Part shown: positions 7,451-15,145 of the stretch, one piece after another
How the letters are laid out: each line of letters starts with the position of its first letter
Numbering within the stretch: the stretch's first letter is position 1
Source: Cypionkella sp.
Lineage (GTDB): Bacteria; Pseudomonadota; Alphaproteobacteria; Rhodobacterales; Rhodobacteraceae
Assembly (NCBI GenBank): GCA_025458525.1
Contig: JALOSF010000059.1
Span: forward strand, 1 to 33,219
Direction: 5' to 3'
DNA: 33,219 bases
Notes under the pieces: generated by a model
What the model was told of the DNA's origin: nothing
Seen by the model: only the letters and a program-made list of their open reading frames with translations
The model's database searches: none
Program-made: the position numbers and the translations under genes

Positions 7451-8356
7451 CTAGGGATCGGCCGGGTCTGGCAGGCCGGGCGCCTTTTGCAAGATGGAAA
7501 GCAAGGCAAGGGTCGCGCGTGACGGATGGCGGCGCGGATCCCGAATGGCCCGGAAGCTGCGCGCCGGAAGGGCGATGTCCACCTCGCGCAGCGCGCCGCC
7601 GGGCCGCGCCCCAATTGCCCGGCGCGACAAAACAGTGGCCGCGGCCCCGGCCTCGGCTGCGGCGATGCAAGCCTCGTTCGACGGCAGGTCCAGCACCACG
7701 CGCAAGGCCGCCGGATCCATCCCGAGCGTTGTCAGGTGCCGTTCGAATTCGGACCGCGTGCCAGACCCGCGCTCGCGCAGGATCCAGCTGCTGCCGAGCA
7801 GATCGGCGGCAGACACCGGCCCCCCCGCATGCCAAGGGTGCCGGGGGCCGACAAAAACCGACATCTGGTCCGAAGCAAGGCTGATCACCTCAAACTCCGT
7901 TTCGGAAAAGGCGCCTTCGACGACCCCAAGGTCAACCACACCACTGGCCACATCGCGCACAACGGTTTCGGTGTTCCCCGCCGACAGGTGCAGATCGACG
8001 GCCGGATAGGCGTCGTGAAAGGCCATGAGCCGCGACGGCAGCCAATAGCTGGCCACCGTCTGGCTGGCGGCAAGATGCAAGCTGCCGCTTGGCCCGCCGG
8101 TCAGGTCGCGTAGCAGACCTTCGGCCTCGGTCGCGCGCGACAAGACGGCCTCGGCTGCCGCCACAAAGCGTCGCCCCGCCGCGGTAAGCTCGATGCCGCG
8201 CCCGATCCGATTGAACAGAAGGACATCATGCCGCTGTTCCAACGCGGTGATCGCCGCGCTGACCGCCGATTGGGTCAGGTTCAACCGGGCCGCCGCCCGG
8301 GTCACATGCTCGCATCGGGCCACTTCGACAAAGATGCGCAGTTGATCCAGGGTCAA
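7451..8356 (-). CDS. LysR-family regulator divergent from yeiH-like gene
   Basis: A regulator of 301 residues. The winged helix-turn-helix lies near residues 15-40 (TRAAARLNLTQSAVSAAITALE) and the C-terminal part is a two-subdomain effector domain. It is divergent from the YeiH/UPF0324 membrane protein, the same arrangement as yeiE-yeiH in enterobacteria, where YeiE is tied to sulfite response. A role controlling its neighbour is therefore likely. The start is TTG at 8356, as the nearby ATG (8359-8361) is out of frame and stops at once. AAGG lies eight bases upstream of the TTG. Confidence 0.88.
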   Translation of the reverse strand: MTLDQLRIFVEVARCEHVTRAAARLNLTQSAVSAAITALEQRHDVLLFNRIGRGIELTAAGRRFVAAAEAVLSRATEAEGLLRDLTGGPSGSLHLAASQTVASYWLPSRLMAFHDAYPAVDLHLSAGNTETVVRDVASGVVDLGVVEGAFSETEFEVISLASDQMSVFVGPRHPWHAGGPVSAADLLGSSWILRERGSGTRSEFERHLTTLGMDPAALRVVLDLPSNEACIAAAEAGAAATVLSRRAIGARPGGALREVDIALPARSFRAIRDPRRHPSRATLALLSILQKAPGLPDPADP

Positions 8357-8452
8357 TTCATCGCCTTAGTCGATTGTATCAAGAAATATTATTCGTTTTC
8401 TTTCATCAAAAGACAAGGCCATAGCGGGGGGAGATCTTGCCAGAGGCCTCCC
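8357..8452. promoter_or_regulatory. Divergent AT-rich promoter region with imperfect inverted repeat
   Basis: This 96-bp interval is strikingly AT-rich (around 8376-8412) compared with its surroundings. It contains AAGAAA (8381-8386) facing TTTCTT (8397-8402) with a ten-base spacer. A LysR regulator normally binds such a dyad between itself and its target, so this is the likely operator for both genes. Confidence 0.45.
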
Positions 8453-9472
8453 ATGCCACGACCTGCCCTTTCCCTGCCCAGCACCCTGTTGCCGAAGGTT
8501 CCCATTGCTGGCCTGGTGCTGCCTTGTGCGGTCACGGCCGTTGCGTTGGTGGTGCACCGGCTCCCCGGATTTGAACGTGTCAGCCCGATGATGCTTGCGA
8601 TCCTGCTGGGGATCGTGCTGCGCAACAGCCTGCCGCTGCCCGCGGCGGCCCTGTCGGGAACCGGGTTTCTGGTGCGCCACGCCCTGCGGCTTGGCATCGT
8701 CCTTCTGGGCATCCGACTGACGCTTGGCGACATCACGGGTCTTGGCGCCGTGACGATGGGGATCGTGGTTGCCTGTGTTGTCGGAACATATCTTGCCACG
8801 CTTGCAGCTGGCCGGATGCTGGGGGTGGACCGCAACCTTGCGCAGCTGATCGCGGCAGGCTGTTCGATCTGCGGCGCGTCGGCGATCGTGGCAATCCATG
8901 CCGTGCGCCGCGGGCCAGAGGCCGATCTGGCCTATGCGATCGCCAGCGTGACCCTGTTCGGCACGATTGCGATGATCAGCTATCCGCTGCTGGCCCTGCC
9001 CCTTGGTCTTGATGCCACCGCCTATGGCATCTGGACCGGGGCCAGCATCCACGAGGTCGCGCAAGTGACTGCCGCCGCCTATCAGCACAGCGAGACGGCG
9101 GGCAGCGTGGCGACCGTGACCAAGCTGGGCCGTGTCGCGCTTTTGGTGCCGGTTGCACTTGGCGTGGCGCTTGCGATGCGGCTTGGCGCCCGGGGCGGCG
9201 ATGAACCGGCAGGCAAGGCGCCGGTGCCCTGGTTCGTGCTTGGCTTTTTGGCCGTTGTCACGCTCAACAGCGTCCTGAACATTCCCGCACGGCTTGGCAG
9301 CGCGATGCAGGTGCTTTCCGAGGTGCTTCTTGTTCTGGGCCTGGCTGCGGCCGGATTGCAGGCGCATCTGGCCAGCCTGCTAAAGGTGGGGCTGCGGCCC
9401 GTGGCGCTGGCCATCTTTGCGTCAGCCTTCATAGCCGCGTTGTCGCTGGGGCTTGTCAAGGCACTGCTTTGA
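8453..9472 (+). CDS. YeiH/UPF0324 family membrane protein, putative sulfate/sulfite exporter
   Basis: Integral membrane protein of 339 residues with about nine or ten hydrophobic helices. Family hallmarks are the segment LIAAGCSICGASAIVAI (a Cys-rich glycine-containing pocket) and the GIWTGASIHEVAQVTAAA motif. The family is annotated as a putative sulfate exporter; direct proof of substrate is lacking. The ATG at 8453 is the first in frame after the divergent promoter and has only a weak ribosome site (AGAGG). It is probably controlled by the adjacent LysR protein. Confidence 0.85.
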   Translation: MPRPALSLPSTLLPKVPIAGLVLPCAVTAVALVVHRLPGFERVSPMMLAILLGIVLRNSLPLPAAALSGTGFLVRHALRLGIVLLGIRLTLGDITGLGAVTMGIVVACVVGTYLATLAAGRMLGVDRNLAQLIAAGCSICGASAIVAIHAVRRGPEADLAYAIASVTLFGTIAMISYPLLALPLGLDATAYGIWTGASIHEVAQVTAAAYQHSETAGSVATVTKLGRVALLVPVALGVALAMRLGARGGDEPAGKAPVPWFVLGFLAVVTLNSVLNIPARLGSAMQVLSEVLLVLGLAAAGLQAHLASLLKVGLRPVALAIFASAFIAALSLGLVKALL

Positions 9473-9491
9473 CCCCGGCGCGGGCGGGGTC
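9471..9491 (+). terminator. Possible hairpin terminator after the yeiH-like gene
   Basis: A seven-bp stem (9471-9477 with 9485-9491) starts within the stop codon. It is followed by only a short T pair, so it is weak as an intrinsic terminator. Confidence 0.35.
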
Positions 9492-9609
9492 TTCCCTCGG
9501 ATACCCCGCATTTTAGGCAGATTTCCTGCCGTCCGACCGACGAGATTGACGTTTGCTTCACGCCGGGCACGGCAGGCTGGCGCGCAGTTTGAACCGATGT
9601 GAGGACGCC

Positions 9610-10764
9610 ATGAAACTCTTTGCCCTGCCCACGGTGATGGCCCTGCTGGCCTGCCTCGGCGCGCCCCTTGCCGCGCTTGCACAAGAAGGGGTCACAGATA
9701 CAACGGTGCGCTTTGCGCAGGTGGCCGCGATGGACGGCCCCGCCGCCGCGCTTGGCACCGGCATGAACCTTGGGATTCGCGCCGCCTTTGAGGAGGTAAA
9801 CCGCGCAGGCGGCATCAACGGGCGCAGTCTGGCCCTCGACTCCTTTGATGACGGTTACGAGCCGGAACTCTCGGTCGATCATGTGCGCCGCGTCATCGCG
9901 GAAAACAGCCATATCGCACTCATCGGGCCCGTGGGCACGCCGACCACCCAGGCCACACAACCCCTGGCGACCGAAGGGGGCGTTCCGGTGATCGGCCCGT
10001 TCACGGGCGCGGGCTTTCTGCGCGCTGCCGACATGCGCAACGTCTTCAACGTGCGCGCCTCGTATGATGCTGAAACCGAACGCTGGATCAAACATCTGGT
10101 GGACGAAAAGGGCCTGAAGAAAATTGCGATCCTGTATCAGGATGACGGCTTTGGCCGCGCGGGCCTGTCGGGTGTGGTCGCCGCACTCGACCGTCGTGGC
10201 ATGACGCTGGTGGCCGAAGGGCTTTATGCCCGCAACACTGTGGCGGTCAAATCTGCCCTGATCGACATCCGCAAGTCCGAGGCAGAGGCGGTGGTGATGG
10301 TCGGCGCCTACAAGCCGGTGGCAGAGTTCATCCGACTGTCGCGCAAACTGGACTTCAACCCAGTTTTCATGAACATTTCCTTTGTCGGCACCGACGCCCT
10401 GCTTGCCGAACTGGGGACCGACGGGGCGGGCGTGATCATCTCGCAGGTGGTTCCCTTCCCCCAGGACACCACAATCCCGTTGGTTCGCGACTATCACGCC
10501 GCGCTGGCCGCCATCGATCCGGCGGCCAAACCGGGGTTCATCTCGCTTGAAGGTTATATTGCCGGGCGTCTTGCGATCGAGGCACTGAAAGCCGCGGGGC
10601 CCACACCGACACGCGCGGGCCTGCTGACCGCCCTTGCCGGACTGTCCACCGTGGAAATGGGCGGGATCACCCTGCAATTTGGCAGCGGCGACAATCAGGG
10701 CATGGACGATGTGTTCATGACCGTCATCACGCCCGATGGTCAGATCGAACCCTACGCCGGCTGA
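9610..10764 (+). CDS. LivK-like type I periplasmic binding protein, orphan
   Basis: Secreted 384-residue protein with a signal peptide (LAALAQ, about residue 25) and a Peripla_BP_6 type I fold. Typical strands are TVRFAQVAAMDGPAAALGTGMNLG, IALIGPVGTPTTQATQPL and KIAILYQDDGFGRAGLSGV. LivK-type proteins bind amino acids, amides or ureas as part of an ABC importer, but no LivHMGF genes are nearby. Instead the next gene, 64 bp downstream, encodes a chemoreceptor. This suggests it delivers a ligand signal to that receptor, as TorT does for TorS and LuxP for LuxQ. The ligand is unknown. Confidence 0.85.
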   Translation: MKLFALPTVMALLACLGAPLAALAQEGVTDTTVRFAQVAAMDGPAAALGTGMNLGIRAAFEEVNRAGGINGRSLALDSFDDGYEPELSVDHVRRVIAENSHIALIGPVGTPTTQATQPLATEGGVPVIGPFTGAGFLRAADMRNVFNVRASYDAETERWIKHLVDEKGLKKIAILYQDDGFGRAGLSGVVAALDRRGMTLVAEGLYARNTVAVKSALIDIRKSEAEAVVMVGAYKPVAEFIRLSRKLDFNPVFMNISFVGTDALLAELGTDGAGVIISQVVPFPQDTTIPLVRDYHAALAAIDPAAKPGFISLEGYIAGRLAIEALKAAGPTPTRAGLLTALAGLSTVEMGGITLQFGSGDNQGMDDVFMTVITPDGQIEPYAG

Positions 10765-10772
10765 TCCGTTCC

Positions 10773-10801
10773 GGCCCAGCTCCGTTTGGTCGAGCTGGGC
10801 C
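10773..10801 (+). terminator. Strong hairpin between binding-protein and chemoreceptor genes
   Basis: A perfect ten-bp stem (10773-10782 with 10792-10801) and a nine-base loop begin nine bases after the stop codon. No T run follows. It may protect or attenuate the transcript so that the binding protein is made in excess over the receptor, as is common for such pairs. Confidence 0.5.
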
Positions 10802-10828
10802 CGCCCGCCCTTTGCCCCGAGGTTTCAG

Positions 10829-13588
10829 ATGAACACGCTTCGCACAGTTGCAGCCAGTCTCGGCTTCAAGATCGTTGGACTGATGGCCGTGCTTGCCTTG
10901 ACCACGGCCGCCGCAATCAGCGTCAGTCTGCTTGCCTTTTCAAACACCACCCGGCTGATCGATCGGCTGGTCGGGGAACAGGTGACGGTGCTGGAGGAAA
11001 GCTCGGCGCTGATTTCCGAACTGTCCGTGATGGAACGCGCCTTTGGCACCGTTCTTGCCGCACAAAGCGAAAGCGATCTTCAAGCGCGCACGGCTGCGCT
11101 TGACCCGATCATGGCAGGATTGACTGCGCGGATCGACACGGCCCTGGATCCGGCGATCCGGGCCATGGCACCCGATCTGGTGGCGATGCAAGACAGCATC
11201 GCCCAGATGACGCGGGCGCGCACAGATGAATTTCTCAGGCTGAGCGAGATCAACGCCACGCTGCAAGGCATGGACAAGGCAAGCCAAAGCATCGCACAAC
11301 TGACCGCCGAGGCTGCCGACACCGCCTATTTCGATCTGGTCGCCGGCGGGGAAAGCACAGTGGCCGATGTGAAGGGCACGCTGGAACGGCTGATCTCGGG
11401 CGATGTCGGGACCATCCAGCTTGTGTTATCGGTGCGGGTGGAGGTGAATGTGCTGCGCGGGGTGTTGCTGGCCCTCGGGGCGGCACCGGATGCGGCGCGC
11501 ATCGCCATCTTGACCGACATCTCCTCCGCTGCACTCGATCGGCTTGAAAACCATCTGGCCAGACTGCGCGAGACAGAGGGCGGCGCCGACAGGGCGGACG
11601 TGGTCAGCCAGATCATGGAAGACACCCGGGCGGTTCTGGCCCAGCCCCGCACTGCCGCGACCCTTGCACGGCCGATTCTCGCCACGATCGAGCAGTTGGA
11701 TACCGATATCGCGGTCTGGCAGGACGATCTGAACTTCACGCTGGAATTTGCCGCGATCGAGGCCACGGACGCCAATGAAACCGCTATCCTTGGCCTGATC
11801 GAAACCCATGTCGAACCCCTGCGCCATCTGGCCCAGCTGGATGCCGGGGCACGATCGATGTTTGCAGCAGCCGTGGCGGTTGCCTCGGCCCAGACCGAGG
11901 ATGACCTGCGCCTTGCCGATGCCAACCTGACCAATACCGCCCAAAGCCTGAGCCGAAGCCTTGACCATGTGACAGGCCCGCTTGCGACCCGGATCACCGA
12001 TCTCATTGCCTATGCCGATCCCAAAAGCGGCCTCCCGATCCGGCAGGCGAGCCTGCTTGCGGCGCGCGAGGCGGCGGTTCTTGCCTCTGACGCCGCAGAA
12101 AGCACGATGGAGGGCATAAAGGAAGCCGCACAGCGGTTGGGTGACAGCACTTTGGCCACGGTTCTGGTGGCGGGACAGACGATCCAGCAGGTCACAGCCC
12201 AATCGATGGACCGGCTTTGGATGATCAGCGCAGTTTGCCTTGGTCTGGTGCTGGCCACGCCGATCATCGCATGGTGGACAGCGCTGCGCCCGATCGGGCG
12301 CGCAACGCGGGCCACGGCGCATCTTGCGGCGGGCGATCTGACGGCTGTTGACGGGCTTCGCCCCGGGCGCGGCGAAATCGGGCAGCTTGTGGCGGCGTTG
12401 CATGTGTTTCGCGACAACCTTCAGCAAAAGGCCCGGATGGAACAGGAGGAGCGTCGGATGGCCGAGGATCAGGCCGCCCGCGCCTTGGCCGAGGCGCGCG
12501 CCGCGAGTGAGCGCGCCCTGGCAGAGGCCGCCGCCAAGGCCGAGCAGGAGCGACGCGAGCGCGAGCGTGCCCTCGCCGATGAGGCGGAACGCAAACGCCT
12601 GCGCGACGCGGCGGATGCCACGCGCCAGCAGCTGATGGATGCGCAGAACCGCGTGGTCGATCTTCTTGCACGCGGTTTGCGCGATCTGGCGGCGGGAAAG
12701 CTCGATACCGAAATCGCCGAACCGTTTGCCGAAAATTTCGATCAATTGCGGCAGGACTATAACCTGGCAGTCTCGCGCCTGCGCACCGTGATGACCACGA
12801 TCCTTGACACGGCGGAAAGCATCAACGGCGGTGCGGCAAGCGTGTCGAGTGTCGCAGATGATCTGGCCCGCCGCACCGAGAGCAGCGCCGCCACGCTGGA
12901 GCAATCATCCGCCGCCCTTTCAGAACTGACCCAACTGGTCAAGGGCACCGCAGCGCGCACCGGCACTGCGCGGCAGATTGCGGGCGATGCCAACACCAAA
13001 TCCCTCGAAGGCCGCGAAACCGTGCAAAAGGCGATGGGTGCCATGCAATCCATCGCCGAGTCCTCGGCCCGGATTTCAAGGATTGTCGAACTGATCGAGG
13101 GGATTGCGTTTCAGACCAATCTTCTTGCGCTCAACGCCGGGGTCGAAGCGGCGCGGGCGGGCGAATCGGGGCGCGGCTTTGCGGTTGTCGCATCTGAAGT
13201 GCGCGCGCTGTCACAGCGCACCACACAGGCCGCACAAGAAATTTCGGGCCTGATCAGCGAAAGCAGGACCGAGGTCGAACGTGGTGTTCAGATGGTGGCA
13301 GATGTCGATGTCTCGCTGAAGGCGATCCTTGCCTCCATCTCGGTGCTGGGCGAACAGATCGGCACGATTTCCGCCTCGGCCACCGAACAATCCGTCGGGC
13401 TGAGCGAGATCGACAGCGCCGTGTCACAGCTTGACCGCAACACCCAGCAGAACGCCGCAGTGGTGGAGGAAACGATGGCGGCAGGGCAAAACCTGTCAGC
13501 TGAGGCTTCGCGCCTGGTGTCGATGCTGGAACAGTTCACGCTGTCTGCGGCTGACCGCCGGCCGCGGCCCCAGGGCCAGGCTGCATGA
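10829..13588 (+). CDS. Methyl-accepting chemotaxis protein with large helical sensor domain
   Basis: Chemoreceptor of 919 residues. TM1 is at about 14-36. A very long periplasmic part (37-461) is composed almost wholly of predicted helix. TM2 is at about 462-486 and a HAMP domain follows (RPIGRATRATAHLAAGDL...). A charged Ala/Glu/Arg coiled coil lies at about 545-605, then a second HAMP-like segment (LLARGLRDLAAGKLDTEIAEPF). The signalling domain has the conserved hairpin tip near 751-800 (RIVELIEGIAFQTNLLALN, EAARAGESGRGFAVVASEVR). No CheR/CheB-binding pentapeptide is seen at the C terminus. The ~425-residue sensor is much larger than 4HB, PAS or dCache modules and recalls the helical TorS sensor that binds a periplasmic binding protein. 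The upstream gene encodes such a protein. Start 10829 has GAGG upstream. Confidence 0.9.
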   Translation: MNTLRTVAASLGFKIVGLMAVLALTTAAAISVSLLAFSNTTRLIDRLVGEQVTVLEESSALISELSVMERAFGTVLAAQSESDLQARTAALDPIMAGLTARIDTALDPAIRAMAPDLVAMQDSIAQMTRARTDEFLRLSEINATLQGMDKASQSIAQLTAEAADTAYFDLVAGGESTVADVKGTLERLISGDVGTIQLVLSVRVEVNVLRGVLLALGAAPDAARIAILTDISSAALDRLENHLARLRETEGGADRADVVSQIMEDTRAVLAQPRTAATLARPILATIEQLDTDIAVWQDDLNFTLEFAAIEATDANETAILGLIETHVEPLRHLAQLDAGARSMFAAAVAVASAQTEDDLRLADANLTNTAQSLSRSLDHVTGPLATRITDLIAYADPKSGLPIRQASLLAAREAAVLASDAAESTMEGIKEAAQRLGDSTLATVLVAGQTIQQVTAQSMDRLWMISAVCLGLVLATPIIAWWTALRPIGRATRATAHLAAGDLTAVDGLRPGRGEIGQLVAALHVFRDNLQQKARMEQEERRMAEDQAARALAEARAASERALAEAAAKAEQERRERERALADEAERKRLRDAADATRQQLMDAQNRVVDLLARGLRDLAAGKLDTEIAEPFAENFDQLRQDYNLAVSRLRTVMTTILDTAESINGGAASVSSVADDLARRTESSAATLEQSSAALSELTQLVKGTAARTGTARQIAGDANTKSLEGRETVQKAMGAMQSIAESSARISRIVELIEGIAFQTNLLALNAGVEAARAGESGRGFAVVASEVRALSQRTTQAAQEISGLISESRTEVERGVQMVADVDVSLKAILASISVLGEQIGTISASATEQSVGLSEIDSAVSQLDRNTQQNAAVVEETMAAGQNLSAEASRLVSMLEQFTLSAADRRPRPQGQAA

Positions 13589-13590
13589 CA

Positions 13591-13605
13591 GGCGCATGTG
13601 GCGCC
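13591..13605 (+). terminator. Weak hairpin after the chemoreceptor gene
   Basis: GGCGC-ATGTG-GCGCC, with five-bp arms, lies just after the chemoreceptor stop. No U tract follows. The rest of the 143-bp gap before the next gene holds another small hairpin (13682-13694, CGCCC-GAA-GGGCG) but no clear promoter. Confidence 0.25.
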
Positions 13606-13731
13606 GTGTTGGACTTTCGGTGCCAGCGGCCTAAGTGCCGCGGATGACCCAGTGCGTTTTGCCTTTTGCGCCGTTGACGACCGCCCGAAGGGCGTTGCTG
13701 CATCGCGTGGGGCGCCGCTTGTTCGCGGGCC

Positions 13732-15084
13732 ATGATGTCTGACCGCAGCCCCACCCAGCGCGAACAGGGTGCGGCGGTGCCCATGGGGCGGGCGTCGCGG
13801 CTTTTGCATTTTGGCGGCATGGCCTCGGGGATTGCCGGCAATGTTGCGATGGGTGGCCTGCGCGCCTTGGCCAGTGGGCAAAGGCCCGATCTGGCAGCCC
13901 TGTTGCTGACCCCTGCGAATACCCTGCGTCTGACCGAAGGCTTGTCGCATCTGCGCGGGGCGGCACTGAAACTGGGCCAGATGCTGTCGATGGACAGCGG
14001 CGTCGTCTTGCCGCCCGAATTGACCGCAATCCTTGCGCGGATGCGTGACGATGCCCGTCCCATGCCGCCAAAGCAGTTGCAGTCGGTGCTGAACGCCGAA
14101 TGGGGGCCCGGCTGGTATGGCCGTTTTGCCCGTTTTGACGTGCGGCCCTTTGCAGCGGCTTCGATCGGACAGGTTCACCGGGCGCGCACCCGCGACGGTG
14201 AGGAATTGGCCATCAAGGTGCAATACCCCGGGGTCAGCGACAGCATCGACAGCGATGTCGATAACGTGGCCACGCTGTTGCGGCTGCCGGGTCTGCTGCC
14301 CCGCGCGATGGATGTGACGCCCCTGCTGGACGAAGCAAAGCGGCAGCTGCATGCCGAGGCCGATTATCTGGCCGAGGCGCGGAATCTGACGCAGTTCGGC
14401 GCGCTTCTCGACGGGTCAGAGGTGTTCGCCCTGCCCCGGCTGCACCCGGACCTGACGACGCCGAAAGTGCTTGCCATGAGCTATATCGAAAGCAAGCCGC
14501 TGGACGTGGTGGAGACAGCGCCACAGGCGGAACGCGACCGTGTTGCCGCCGCGCTGATCGACCTTGTGTTGCGCGAATTGTTCGACTTTGGCGCGATGCA
14601 GACCGATCCGAACCTTGCCAATTACAGGTATCAGCCCGAGACGGGCCGCATCGTGCTTTTGGATTTTGGCGCGGTGCAGCCGATTGCCCCCGCATTGGCC
14701 GCGGCATTCCGCGATCTGGCACAGGTGGCGCTGGAGGGTGGCGCAGAGGCCACGCGCGCTGCCATGCTGCGGATCGGCTATTTCGGCCCCGATACCGCGG
14801 TGCCGCATCAGGCCCTGATCCAAAGCATGTTCGACACAGCCATGGCCCCGCTGCGGCAAGCCGAGCCCTTCAATTTCGGAACCAGCGACCTTTTGGACCG
14901 CCTGCGCGACATGGGGCTTGCCCTTGGCACCGAACGCGATCTGGCCCATGTGCCGCCGGCGGCCACCTTGTTCCTGCATCGCAAGATCGGCGGCATGTAT
15001 CTGATGGCGGCACGGCTGCGGGCCCGTGTTGCCTTGGGTCCGATGGTCGCGCAACGCGCAGGGCTTACGCTGTCGCCCCATTGA
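13732..15084 (+). CDS. ABC1 atypical kinase, COQ8/UbiB family
   Basis: A protein of 450 residues of the ABC1/ADCK kinase-like family, which supports ubiquinone biosynthesis. It has the invariant K80-L-G-Q83 motif, the alanine-rich loop AAASIGQVH that replaces the glycine loop, the ATP-site lysine in AIKVQYPG, the catalytic-loop sequence QTDPNLANY (D292, N297), and DFG with D311. The TDPN-x-AN form is the one found in COQ8 rather than E. coli UbiB. No C-terminal membrane segments are evident, unlike UbiB. Two ATGs in tandem (13732, 13735) are both possible and neither has a strong ribosome site. It lies 61 bp upstream of the photolyase-like gene, probably in one operon. This may be an accessory paralog rather than the main UbiB. 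Confidence 0.88.
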   Translation: MMSDRSPTQREQGAAVPMGRASRLLHFGGMASGIAGNVAMGGLRALASGQRPDLAALLLTPANTLRLTEGLSHLRGAALKLGQMLSMDSGVVLPPELTAILARMRDDARPMPPKQLQSVLNAEWGPGWYGRFARFDVRPFAAASIGQVHRARTRDGEELAIKVQYPGVSDSIDSDVDNVATLLRLPGLLPRAMDVTPLLDEAKRQLHAEADYLAEARNLTQFGALLDGSEVFALPRLHPDLTTPKVLAMSYIESKPLDVVETAPQAERDRVAAALIDLVLRELFDFGAMQTDPNLANYRYQPETGRIVLLDFGAVQPIAPALAAAFRDLAQVALEGGAEATRAAMLRIGYFGPDTAVPHQALIQSMFDTAMAPLRQAEPFNFGTSDLLDRLRDMGLALGTERDLAHVPPAATLFLHRKIGGMYLMAARLRARVALGPMVAQRAGLTLSPH

Positions 15085-15145
15085 TTTTCTGCGTCCCTGC
15101 AACAGGTTGCTGGCAGATTTTGGTCATGCGAAGCGGAGCGATGCG

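Noticed and set aside
8342-8356. TTGAT-N5-GTCAA resembling an FNR box at the LysR gene start
   Set aside because: The spacer is five rather than four bases and it lies within the coding start of the regulator.
9082-10677. 531-codon minus-strand open frame opposite the LivK-like gene
   Set aside because: Shadow of the binding-protein and YeiH genes; no conserved features.
11426-12904. 492-codon minus-strand open frame opposite the chemoreceptor gene
   Set aside because: Shadow frame caused by high GC codon bias; no family resemblance.
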